IMG/VR virus record: IMGVR_UViG_3300050120_000309
Span: 1-64,000 of that record
Source of the DNA: a virus
Length of the DNA stretch: 64,000 nucleotides
Direction: 5' to 3' (one strand)
Shown here piece after piece: positions 28,368 through 35,525 of the stretch (positions are counted from its first letter, which is position 1; the number at the start of each line of letters is the position of its first letter). Both the position numbers and the translations under genes were made by a program. The notes under the pieces are model-generated. The model did not search any database, was not told the DNA's origin, and was given only the letters and a program-made list of their open reading frames with translations.

Positions 28368-29015
28368 TTAGGCTGCCGGTGCTCGGTTGGTGGCGGTGCT
28401 GCTGTCGGTGAGTTGGAACTTGGCCACAAGCGTTCCCGCGGGAGACAGGATGGTCAAAGTCTGAGGATTCACGGTCTTATCGATGGTCCAGCTGCCCATT
28501 TGGTAGTCATGGAGGTCCTGAATGTTCTGGACCGCCGGGCTCAGGATCGATAGGCTGGCCGGATCGAAGGGAAGGTTGTCGGTCTTGATCTTGATCGCCT
28601 GGACCAGAATGGAGTTGTCCGGGGCAATAGTGGCCAGATCGGTGAAGTGCGCCACAGAGGAGTCCTTGGCTACGGTCGCGTCTTTCGCCACAGTCGAGTC
28701 CAGAGCCACAACACCAGTGACGCGGCTGTCGCCCAACCGAAGGGACTGAAGGAAGCGGCCGCTGATCGTGATTCCATCGGAGGCATACGATACCAGCGCC
28801 ACATAGTCACCGTCCTGCGCACCAGTTGTGTTCCATGGATATGCGTAAACAGCTTCACTGCCAGCGAGTAGGGTCATGGTCTGCGCGTTGACGATGATCG
28901 AGCTGTCGGAAAGACGAACGACACTGACCAGGGGAACAACAGTCACGGTAGGTGACGTGCCATCTGCCTTGGTGATCGAGAGAACGAGATGCTGGGTATC
29001 GCCGGCAAAGATCAT
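28368..29015 (-). CDS. Virion-region protein, beta-rich N-terminus, unknown
   Basis: 215 aa. The N-terminal 110 residues form an Ig-like strand pattern ('QHLVLSITKADGTSPTVTVV'); then come a helical repeat with 'DSTVAKDATVAKDSSVAHF' and a C-terminal small beta unit. Short repeats of the VAKD type are often seen in phage proteins with 'DAxVAxD' linkers near fibre or neck genes. It lies 1 nt from the membrane protein upstream. No family recognised. Confidence 0.45.
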   Translation of the reverse strand: MIFAGDTQHLVLSITKADGTSPTVTVVPLVSVVRLSDSSIIVNAQTMTLLAGSEAVYAYPWNTTGAQDGDYVALVSYASDGITISGRFLQSLRLGDSRVTGVVALDSTVAKDATVAKDSSVAHFTDLATIAPDNSILVQAIKIKTDNLPFDPASLSILSPAVQNIQDLHDYQMGSWTIDKTVNPQTLTILSPAGTLVAKFQLTDSSTATNRAPAA

Positions 29016-29016
29016 G

Positions 29017-29385
29017 TTACTCAGTCGCCGGAGCTGCCGGCGGTGTATCGACTGGTGCTACAGGGGTAGAAGCTACGGCTGCTGTGCTCGTCAAGGGACT
29101 CTTAGTGAAGAGACCAATCAGGGACAGAGCTGCGCTATAGAGGAAGGTGTGGGAAAGACGTACTAGACCGGTGTGCGTGAAGAGCACGGCCTCATGATCG
29201 GCATTGACGATGACCTGGTACGCCTCGGCCGCGGCGCCGGTGACGGTGGCGACAATGAACGTCCGGCTATAGGTCTTCGCACGTGAGAAGTCCTTTACCA
29301 GAGCAGGCTTGTACCTGGCATAGAACTTCTTCGCAGCTGGTAGTGCCCTTGCTGTGATTTGAGGAGGGAGCTGTGGAAACTTCAT
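29017..29385 (-). CDS. Putative membrane protein, holin candidate (122 aa)
   Basis: Basic N-terminus, one weak hydrophobic segment (about residues 43-60) and a stronger one (about 80-95: FLYSAALSLIGLF), then a proline/alanine-rich tail. ATG 29385 with AGGTGG upstream. It follows a two-span coiled-coil protein and the GH108 endolysin, so a holin role is plausible but not proven by sequence. Confidence 0.4.
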   Translation of the reverse strand: MKFPQLPPQITARALPAAKKFYARYKPALVKDFSRAKTYSRTFIVATVTGAAAEAYQVIVNADHEAVLFTHTGLVRLSHTFLYSAALSLIGLFTKSPLTSTAAVASTPVAPVDTPPAAPATE

Positions 29386-29410
29386 GGCTATTGACCACCT
29401 ATCTTTCTCA

Positions 29411-30130
29411 TTACAGAGAGTGCGCCAGGATTGCGATGCCGATCGCTCCAGCTACCAAGCCCACTTTCTTGAGGGTCTTCTTCCAGGCAGGTTCGATCTT
29501 GATCTTCTTCAGGGCTTTGTTTTCATTCGTGAGCGAGACATTGGTCTTCTGCTCGAGTGCATAATCTTTCTGGCATCCATCGAGAACGATTGCTTGCTTC
29601 TGACAGGAGAGATTGTTCGCTGCCAGTTGCTTGAGACCATCCCCGCTGATCGTGGCGACAGGTAGGTCGCCGATAGCTTTGTCATTGGCGGTTGTGGTCG
29701 GAGCCACGCCTGGAATGGTTGATGGCACGACAATCGGCTGAATGTTGAGCCCCGGAGTGCTCGGAGGAGCAGAGGACTTGATCATTGCCAGAGTCTGGAG
29801 CACTGTCTGATTCTGCTGCTGATTCTGCTGCATCTGCGCCGTGACAACGGCGACTTGCTGCTTGGTCGACTCATTGACGGCTGCGATCTGCTCCTTGAGG
29901 GCTGCTTGCTGCTGCGCACCTTGCTGGACGATAAGGGTAGCGTTGGCATTCGCAACAGCATTCGAATTCGACTCATGAACGAAGATGAAACCAATGGCAA
30001 AGAGAGCCACGATAACAATGGTCCAGGTTCGAATGTGGTTGTGGAGTGCTGGCGAGTTCCAGAAGGAGGTGGCAGCTGTCTGGATTGAAGCTGCGGTCTG
30101 CGTCACATCTTGTGCGATCGTGTCCGGCAT
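29411..30130 (-). CDS. Membrane-anchored coiled-coil protein, spanin-like (239 aa)
   Basis: One transmembrane helix near residues 35-52 (WTIVIVALFAIGFIFV), a long glutamine-rich coiled coil (about 65-115), a proline-rich linker, a second charged helix and a hydrophobic C-terminus (VGLVAGAIGIAILAHSL). It lies immediately after the endolysin gene. The topology fits an inner-membrane spanin or lysis regulator, although the C-terminal hydrophobic segment is unusual for a classical i-spanin. Two cysteines (about residues 184 and 193) could form a disulfide. Confidence 0.5.
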   Translation of the reverse strand: MPDTIAQDVTQTAASIQTAATSFWNSPALHNHIRTWTIVIVALFAIGFIFVHESNSNAVANANATLIVQQGAQQQAALKEQIAAVNESTKQQVAVVTAQMQQNQQQNQTVLQTLAMIKSSAPPSTPGLNIQPIVVPSTIPGVAPTTTANDKAIGDLPVATISGDGLKQLAANNLSCQKQAIVLDGCQKDYALEQKTNVSLTNENKALKKIKIEPAWKKTLKKVGLVAGAIGIAILAHSL

Positions 30131-30133
30131 GAT

Positions 30134-30661
30134 TTAGATTCCTGGCTTCGCTGCGCGGGTCGCCCATGCAGAGATTTCGTTGGCTGAGGCACGGACTGTG
30201 ATGGCAACCTGGCGATAGTGCTCCTCGAGCAGGTTGATGATCTTGTCCATAAGGACTGGTGTATTGGCGCTGTTTATGGCAGCAATCGTTCCAGGACCAA
30301 CCTTATGGTCCACAACGACCGACTGGCCGGCCGCATTGAGAGCGCCCTGCGCGATCTGGGCCGAGGCCACCACACCGCAGTTGACTGCGATGTCGAGGAG
30401 CTTGTTGGCAATGGGCTGTGAAGCTACCTCACTGAGGCGAAGGGGAGCGGCATAGTCGGAGTTGTAGATGCCAGTGGCGACAACGACCGCGTCAGCATAC
30501 GACATCGCGTAGGTGAAGAAGTCAGGACGTACATTGGGATGGGATTTCTGAGCGATTCCGAGACGGGTCGTCCCGCCTCGATCGACTGTGATCAAGCCAG
30601 GATGACGAGGACTATCCTCATTCTTCAGGATGTAGGCAACTGCCTTGCTGATATCGGCCAT
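30134..30661 (-). CDS. Endolysin, GH108-type N-acetylmuramidase
   Basis: 175 aa, ATG 30661 with AGGAGG 8 nt upstream. The N-terminus 'YILKNEDSPRHPGLITVDRG' followed by 'GTTRLGIAQ' follows the GH108 pattern hEGG...D.GG.T..GI, with Glu 14 as the likely catalytic acid. The rest agrees with the PG-binding-3 domain that follows in this family ('NKLLDIAVNCGVV'). It cleaves peptidoglycan at lysis. It has no signal peptide, so it needs a holin. The two membrane proteins downstream form the probable lysis cassette. Confidence 0.75.
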   Translation of the reverse strand: MADISKAVAYILKNEDSPRHPGLITVDRGGTTRLGIAQKSHPNVRPDFFTYAMSYADAVVVATGIYNSDYAAPLRLSEVASQPIANKLLDIAVNCGVVASAQIAQGALNAAGQSVVVDHKVGPGTIAAINSANTPVLMDKIINLLEEHYRQVAITVRASANEISAWATRAAKPGI

Positions 30662-30672
30662 GAGAGGCCTCC

Positions 30673-31386
30673 TTACGAGTCGAGCGGCCATCCAGAGATG
30701 AGGATGGTGATCTTGTTGCCGGAAATGGTGACGGTGGGCGTCAAGCCGGCGGGAACCTGAACCATGGGGTCATTCAGGATTGGTTCGAGGGAGAGAAGGA
30801 TTTGCTCTGCAGTGACTGAAGATGTGTCAATAGCACCCGGGAAGATGACGTCGATCTCTTGGGACAGGTCATTGCCGATGGCCCATAGCCGCTGTTCGAT
30901 CTTGATAGACCCGGGCGAGAGCGGGAGATTGAGGACTGGCAGAGGAGACTGAGCCGGCGGAACGACAAGGTTCAAATCTCCTGTGGTGAATGACCACTGG
31001 TAGTTGTAGGCCAGGGTCAGACCGTTGAGATCCTTGATGGAGTCACTGGTGAGCTGGCCAGGGCCAACTATCAAGAGGGTGTAGACCACATTCGGACGGA
31101 GCGGCACCGAGGGTGTAAAGGTCAGGATCGTATTGCCGTTGGTCGCCGCAGTGAAGGCGAAGGTGCCTTCGATGTACTCACGGCCATTGAGAAGCTTCGG
31201 GTTCGCTACGATAAGGGACTGGGGAACGATGATGCTGGTCTGCCCAGGGCCGGTGAGCGAGAAGGTCGTGCTATTGATGGTCGACAAGTCCATCGGCGCG
31301 CTGAAGCCAATGATGATCTTCGCTCCAAGAACGATGTCACGAGCGCCGGATGCCGGAGAGGTACTGATTACGGTAGGCGCTGGCAT
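30673..31386 (-). CDS. Ig-like (Big_5/SbsA-type) virion protein
   Basis: 237 aa. The first 110 residues match the SbsA-type Ig domain: 'TVISTSPASGARDIVLGAKI' then 'IGFSAPMD', with a later 'LRPNVVYTLLIVG' strand and 'YNYQWSFTTG'. The C-terminal half may form a second beta domain. Such proteins decorate capsids or fibres and bind carbohydrate weakly. It lies between the endolysin and the 177-aa gene. Confidence 0.6.
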   Translation of the reverse strand: MPAPTVISTSPASGARDIVLGAKIIIGFSAPMDLSTINSTTFSLTGPGQTSIIVPQSLIVANPKLLNGREYIEGTFAFTAATNGNTILTFTPSVPLRPNVVYTLLIVGPGQLTSDSIKDLNGLTLAYNYQWSFTTGDLNLVVPPAQSPLPVLNLPLSPGSIKIEQRLWAIGNDLSQEIDVIFPGAIDTSSVTAEQILLSLEPILNDPMVQVPAGLTPTVTISGNKITILISGWPLDS

Positions 31387-31920
31387 TTACTCTTTCTCGA
31401 TGAAACCTGGGAGTTCCTCTTCGTAAATCCGACCAAGGCCGCCGAAGATACCGGAGCCAGGGGATGTGTTGCTCTTGGGCCGCTCGATGCGCAGGGTCCC
31501 GGTAGTTCGGATCTCTTCCTGCATTCGCTCGTAATCGGCTTCACTTTTGGGAGTGATGAAATAGGTGTTGCCCTGTGGGTCCTTGCCGGTCATGACCCGT
31601 GGGCCAATCTCATCGCCTTCTTTGACAAGAGACATCGTGCGGGCTTTCACGGCCTTGTCTATATCCGACATGATCTTGCCGGTGGCGCCGGCGGAGGCTT
31701 CGGTGCCAGTGACGTCAGTCAGTCGGCCGTCGGCGAGCGCGGCGCGCAGGGGGCCTTCTTGCGCAGTCGCGGGAACAACTTGAATGGGAGCGTTACGGGT
31801 GACGAAGAAACCGTAGGACTGAACGCGGGCAGCCTTCTCGGTGTTGAGCATCAGCACGCGACCAGCCAGAGGGCCTTCGTATGCCGGAGACGCTCCAGGC
31901 AGAATGATGAGTCCAGACAT
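31387..31920 (-). CDS. Unknown virion-region protein (177 aa)
   Basis: The N-terminal 60 residues form a small beta barrel ('EGPLAGRVLMLNTEKAARVQ', 'APIQVVPAT'), followed by a helix-rich middle and a C-terminal tail rich in glycine and charged residues. The start codon lies 46 nt from a CTTTGGCTC motif. No family is recognised. Confidence 0.5.
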   Translation of the reverse strand: MSGLIILPGASPAYEGPLAGRVLMLNTEKAARVQSYGFFVTRNAPIQVVPATAQEGPLRAALADGRLTDVTGTEASAGATGKIMSDIDKAVKARTMSLVKEGDEIGPRVMTGKDPQGNTYFITPKSEADYERMQEEIRTTGTLRIERPKSNTSPGSGIFGGLGRIYEEELPGFIEKE

Positions 31921-31965
31921 TTAGATAGAGACCTCTCAGAGACCAGTCTCCTGATCCGAGCCTTC

Positions 31966-31974
31966 GAGCCAAAG
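31966..31974 (-). promoter_or_regulatory. CTTTGGCTC motif
   Basis: Plus strand GAGCCAAAG, exact copy of a motif found seven times in the window. It lies just upstream of the 177-aa gene, after the endonuclease stop, with CATAACTT just before it on the minus strand. Confidence 0.4.
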
Positions 31975-32412
31975 TTATGTAGTTGAGGAATGTGCCCGAA
32001 GATACATAGCCGCGGCATCGACTACTGTTGGTTCATCCAAGAAGTGAGCGATACCAAGATTGCAGCGGGTACAAAGTAATCCACGTACTGAACCGGTAAT
32101 GTGATCGTGATCGACCGCTAATCTCTTACCGTTTGTGCCAGGTTTGAGGCATATTGCGCAGACGCCATTCTGTGAAATTAGAAGGAGCTGGAAGTCTTCC
32201 TCGCGGAGGAATATACCTAGCCGCTGACGATCTCTTTGCTTCTTCTGAGTCGAGTGATGAGGCAGACATGCCCTCGCTCTGTCTACCGACAAGCATCTCC
32301 AAGCTTGCTTTCCTGAGGCTCGTATTCCTTTTGTACGAATACCTGCAGGACCACAAACTGAACATTGTGCTGTTCGACCTGCGGCATCGATATTTGATAG
32401 TTTGTGTCGCAT
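31975..32412 (-). CDS. Endonuclease VII-type HNH nuclease, probable free-standing homing endonuclease
   Basis: 145 aa. The C-terminal half carries the recombination endonuclease VII pattern: 'NGVCAICLKPG', then 'LAVDHDHITGSVRGLLC' and 'TRCNLGIAHFLD', giving two zinc CxxC pairs and the D-H-D-H nuclease core. The N-terminal half has a further CSVCG motif. It starts directly behind the capsid-gene terminator without a clear Shine-Dalgarno site, and interrupts the line from capsid to the 177-aa gene, so it looks like an inserted mobile gene rather than a resolvase of the packaging module, although the latter cannot be excluded. Confidence 0.7.
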   Translation of the reverse strand: MRHKLSNIDAAGRTAQCSVCGPAGIRTKGIRASGKQAWRCLSVDRARACLPHHSTQKKQRDRQRLGIFLREEDFQLLLISQNGVCAICLKPGTNGKRLAVDHDHITGSVRGLLCTRCNLGIAHFLDEPTVVDAAAMYLRAHSSTT

Positions 32413-32421
32413 TCAAACAAA

Positions 32422-32447
32422 AGAGGGTGGCGCGATGGCCACCCTCT
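32422..32447 (-). terminator. Intrinsic terminator after the major capsid gene
   Basis: AGAGGGTGGC (32422-32431) and GCCACCCTCT (32438-32447) form a perfect 10-bp stem with a 6-nt loop, followed on the minus strand by TTTTGTTTG. It ends the transcript that includes protease-scaffold, decoration-like, Com-like and capsid genes. Confidence 0.85.
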
Positions 32448-32472
32448 CGTGAAGGGTCTAAGACCCGTGTGC

Positions 32473-33804
32473 TTAGTTCGCGTTGTTGACGTCGAGCGGT
32501 GTGGTACCGTCGAAGATCTTGACTGCCGGATCCATGAGGTCCTGGAACGGGCTGTTCGCGTCGGAGAGGTTGAACACCGAGCGTGCCGGCAGAACAAACT
32601 CGTTCGGGCGAACCTTCACGTTCTTGGCCACTGCGACTGCCTGTGCCTCATGGAGGATGCCGAAGCCGTAGGTCTCTTCGATCGCCATGTAGTTCAGGCC
32701 GTAACGCTGGTCGGTCCAGTCCTTGACGTGTGCATCCTCGCCGACGATGAGAGCACCGAGGTTACGCGACTCGAACATGAGAATGTCCGTGGTGCGGTTG
32801 ATCGGGTCAAAGTTGACGAACGGGGATACCAGGATCTTGAACGGCAGGCCGAGGTAGTTCGGCAGCTGCATCGCCGAGTCCTGACGCTGCGGGAGACCGT
32901 CTGGGCGAGAAGTCTGTCCACCGGTCTGTACGCCATTGACGTACTTGCCCTGCTGACCAGCTCCGTTGCCGAGACCCTTGAAGTTGTAGAAGTCGTTGCC
33001 CTTCGACGCTGGGTTACCGCTCCAGTTGGCGAAGTACGAACCACCACCAGCCTGGATCGCGAACTCGCGAAGGACCGGATCCTTGACCCACATGAGCCAG
33101 GTCATCGGGTGTACGAGCATGGTGTCAGGAATGAAGCCCTGTGCCATGACCTGTGCGTACATGTCGAAGACGTCATCGAGCGTCATCGATCCGTTGAGCA
33201 CGCCCTTGTAGTTACGGCCGGTCGTGGTGCCCTTGACTGGCTGAACGAGCGAAGAGGTGAGACGAGCAGCTGGGTTGTTGTCATAGACAACGGTGCCGAG
33301 CTGGGTGATGAACGAGAAGATGTACTCTTCCTTGTGGCGGGCAAGGGCGTTACCGGCAAGACGGAGCCAGTAGTTGATCCAGGGGTAGCTGGATTCCTTG
33401 ACGAAGCGCTCATGGATCTTGAGTCCGAGGCCGTGACGCTTGACGGTCACGCCGAAGCTCTGAGCTCCACCGATGTTGATGTTCACGAACGGAACGTCAG
33501 CACCGTCGGCAACCTCTTCTGCACGCAGAGGCTCGATCGCCGGGAACACGGTCATCATGCCCTCTTCGTACTCGATGCGCTGAAGGAGGTTGGTACCGAT
33601 CAACAGGGGCTCAATACCCTCCTGGACCATCTGGGTCATGGCGCGAGGAATAAGGAAGGCAGCATTCTGGACGTCCATTGCGTCCTTCATGGTGAACTTC
33701 TTATCGGTCTCGGGGTCGTAACCGTTGGTACGGAAGATATTCTCGAGACGCGCAAGGTTCTTGTAGTCGCCGTCAGTCATCGTGATTGTTGGGGTGTGCT
33801 GCAT
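32473..33804 (-). CDS. Major capsid protein, HK97 fold
   Basis: 443 aa, ATG 33804 with AGGAGG upstream. Features typical of large-phage capsid proteins are the N-terminal arm, 'LLQRIEYEEGMMTVFPAI', 'VTVKRHGLGLKIHERFV' (spine region) and 'FIPDTMLVHPMTWLMWVKD' (axial domain). It follows portal, protease-scaffold and decoration-like genes and ends in a strong terminator, consistent with very high expression. A propeptide may be removed from the N-terminus by the upstream protease. Confidence 0.85.
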   Translation of the reverse strand: MQHTPTITMTDGDYKNLARLENIFRTNGYDPETDKKFTMKDAMDVQNAAFLIPRAMTQMVQEGIEPLLIGTNLLQRIEYEEGMMTVFPAIEPLRAEEVADGADVPFVNINIGGAQSFGVTVKRHGLGLKIHERFVKESSYPWINYWLRLAGNALARHKEEYIFSFITQLGTVVYDNNPAARLTSSLVQPVKGTTTGRNYKGVLNGSMTLDDVFDMYAQVMAQGFIPDTMLVHPMTWLMWVKDPVLREFAIQAGGGSYFANWSGNPASKGNDFYNFKGLGNGAGQQGKYVNGVQTGGQTSRPDGLPQRQDSAMQLPNYLGLPFKILVSPFVNFDPINRTTDILMFESRNLGALIVGEDAHVKDWTDQRYGLNYMAIEETYGFGILHEAQAVAVAKNVKVRPNEFVLPARSVFNLSDANSPFQDLMDPAVKIFDGTTPLDVNNAN

Positions 33805-33879
33805 GAGTACGTGCCTCCTAAAGGCGTTTCAGTCCTGGTGCGGACGGGATTGTGAATTGGGGACAGAGAATGAAGCGTC

Positions 33880-34077
33880 TTAGGATCGGGCGATCCGGAC
33901 TTCGACACTGCTCTTGCAGCGATCGCAGCGGAAGTTGCCGGCGATCTGACCAGAGGAATTGGCCTTTGCGAGAAGCTTGTTGCAAGGCTTGCTTGCATCA
34001 GCAGCTCGCGGAGAGTGGCAGCGTAGGCCGCCGTCTTGGACGACGGCCTTACCGCTTGTGATAATCGTCTGCACCAT
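33880..34077 (-). CDS. Com-like zinc finger protein
   Basis: 65 aa. Cysteines 20, 32, 51 and 54 with 'PCNKLLAKA' and 'FRCDRCKSSVEV' match the Mu Com pattern (RCKNCNKLLFKA ... IRCPRCKRHI), except for an 11-residue insertion between the first two cysteines. In Mu, Com binds mom mRNA and activates its translation. No mom gene is present here; the gene sits between the decoration-like and major capsid genes, 75 nt before the capsid start. ATG 34077 with AGGA upstream. A translational regulator or small virion zinc protein is possible. Confidence 0.6.
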   Translation of the reverse strand: MVQTIITSGKAVVQDGGLRCHSPRAADASKPCNKLLAKANSSGQIAGNFRCDRCKSSVEVRIARS

Positions 34078-34098
34078 TCGTGATGGTCCTGTCTCGAC

Positions 34099-35505
34099 TT
34101 ACAGGTTGATACGCACGATCACGTGAGTGGAGTACTCAGGACGGAGCGTCTTGGCCTGATCGATGGCGTGAATGAACAGACCATCGGTCGTGACGGAGAT
34201 GTGGTACGGAAGACCGCGAGTTGCGGAACCGCCCATACGGATGGCGACAGGGTTCGGATCAACCATCGGACCAACCATCGGACGATCGAACTGAGTGCGA
34301 ACGCGGCCGAGGAAGCCAACTGGGTTGAGGTTCTGGATACCGATCACGCGCCCGACAATGTCGCTCGGGTTGTGGACGGCCGGATCATACGGGGAGAAGT
34401 TACCCGCATCCGTTCCGTTCGCCTGGGAAGAAGCCACTACAGCAGAGCCGTAGGAGAATCCGCCAACGCCCGATGCACCGGTGAAGTGGGTGAAGGAACG
34501 ACCGAGGCCCTGGAAGTAGCCCGTGATGCCATCCGTTGCAGCAAGCTGCGTCAGGGTGGTCGGGGTTGCACCGATCCATGGCAGCTTGAGAACAAACTGG
34601 GTCTGGATGGCGGTTCCCATCTCGTGCATGTAGTTCAGGACCAGGAAGCCCACTGGAACAACGCCGTCGAGGACGTAGTTGATGCCGGTTGCGGAGCTGG
34701 TGGTGTTGATGTTCGCGCCGGTGTTCACGCCACCGATGTACTGGTACACGTTACGGACAGCCGCGCCGATGGGGCGGGCCTTACCGGTCGGGAAGAGGTC
34801 GCAGGCCTGGCCGAAGGTTACATCTCCAGTGCGGATCGTGAGGACCTGACCAGAAGGCAGGGTCACGGTGTCGCCGGCTGCAGCGTCCGAAGGAGCTGCG
34901 AGAACAGCGAACTCACCAGCAGATGCAACGCGTGCGCCAGTCTGGGGGTTGAATGCGAACCGGATGTCCGAAGGGGAGTATGCAATGACGCAATACTGAC
35001 CAGCGTTCTTCAGGATGGCAGACCCGCTATCGGTCGCGCCGGCAACGTCAGCCGAAGCTACGTCAACGGTGAACTCAGATGCGCTGGCGGTCTGAACAAC
35101 GAAGGTGCCGTTGAGCGCCGCGGTGTTCGTGAGACCAGTGATGACGATCGACTCGCCAGCCTTGAGCTGACCAGACTTGGTCGAAGTCAGGATTCCGGTT
35201 CCGCCTTCAATCTGCGAATGGGTGATGGCAAGGGCCTTGGCCGGAGCCTGGGTACCGGAGAAGAGACCAGCTGGCACGAGGCCGCCGTTCTTGTCCTGGC
35301 CGACGAGCTGGTGCGCGCCGATCACGATCGAAGCAAGCTTCGGGTGACCCTGGTCCTGACGGAGGGTAGGAAGGTATGGCGCCGGGTATGCAACTGGCAG
35401 CCAGGGGCGGAGCCATTCGGACGACTCAAGGTCCGGGGTGGTCTGACCAATACGATCCTGTCCATACAGGTTGCCGAAGAACTGGCCGTTTACGTCTCTG
35501 CTCAT
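34099..35505 (-). CDS. Capsid decoration-like virion protein
   Basis: 468 aa, beta-rich with an Ig-like insertion near residues 90-165 ('GQLKAGESIVITGLTNTAAL', 'NGTFVVQTASASEFTV'). Conserved-looking segments 'LNYMHEMGTAIQTQFVLKL' and 'PVGFLVLNY' lie in the C-terminal half. AAGGAA precedes ATG 35505. It lies between protease-scaffold and Com-like/capsid genes, so it is probably an abundant head protein. No named family. Confidence 0.55.
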   Translation of the reverse strand: MSRDVNGQFFGNLYGQDRIGQTTPDLESSEWLRPWLPVAYPAPYLPTLRQDQGHPKLASIVIGAHQLVGQDKNGGLVPAGLFSGTQAPAKALAITHSQIEGGTGILTSTKSGQLKAGESIVITGLTNTAALNGTFVVQTASASEFTVDVASADVAGATDSGSAILKNAGQYCVIAYSPSDIRFAFNPQTGARVASAGEFAVLAAPSDAAAGDTVTLPSGQVLTIRTGDVTFGQACDLFPTGKARPIGAAVRNVYQYIGGVNTGANINTTSSATGINYVLDGVVPVGFLVLNYMHEMGTAIQTQFVLKLPWIGATPTTLTQLAATDGITGYFQGLGRSFTHFTGASGVGGFSYGSAVVASSQANGTDAGNFSPYDPAVHNPSDIVGRVIGIQNLNPVGFLGRVRTQFDRPMVGPMVDPNPVAIRMGGSATRGLPYHISVTTDGLFIHAIDQAKTLRPEYSTHVIVRINL

Positions 35506-35525
35506 TGTGTTTTCCTTTGAAGGGG

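Noticed and set aside
32404-33855. Long plus-strand open frame (483 aa) opposite the capsid gene
   Set aside because: It mirrors the capsid gene on the other strand, has no Shine-Dalgarno site and its composition is that of an antisense frame; the capsid gene has a recognised fold and strong RBS.
34123-35520. Plus-strand open frame (465 aa) opposite the decoration-like gene
   Set aside because: Antisense shadow of a real structural gene; rich in R, G, E and V as expected from the reverse frame, without motifs.
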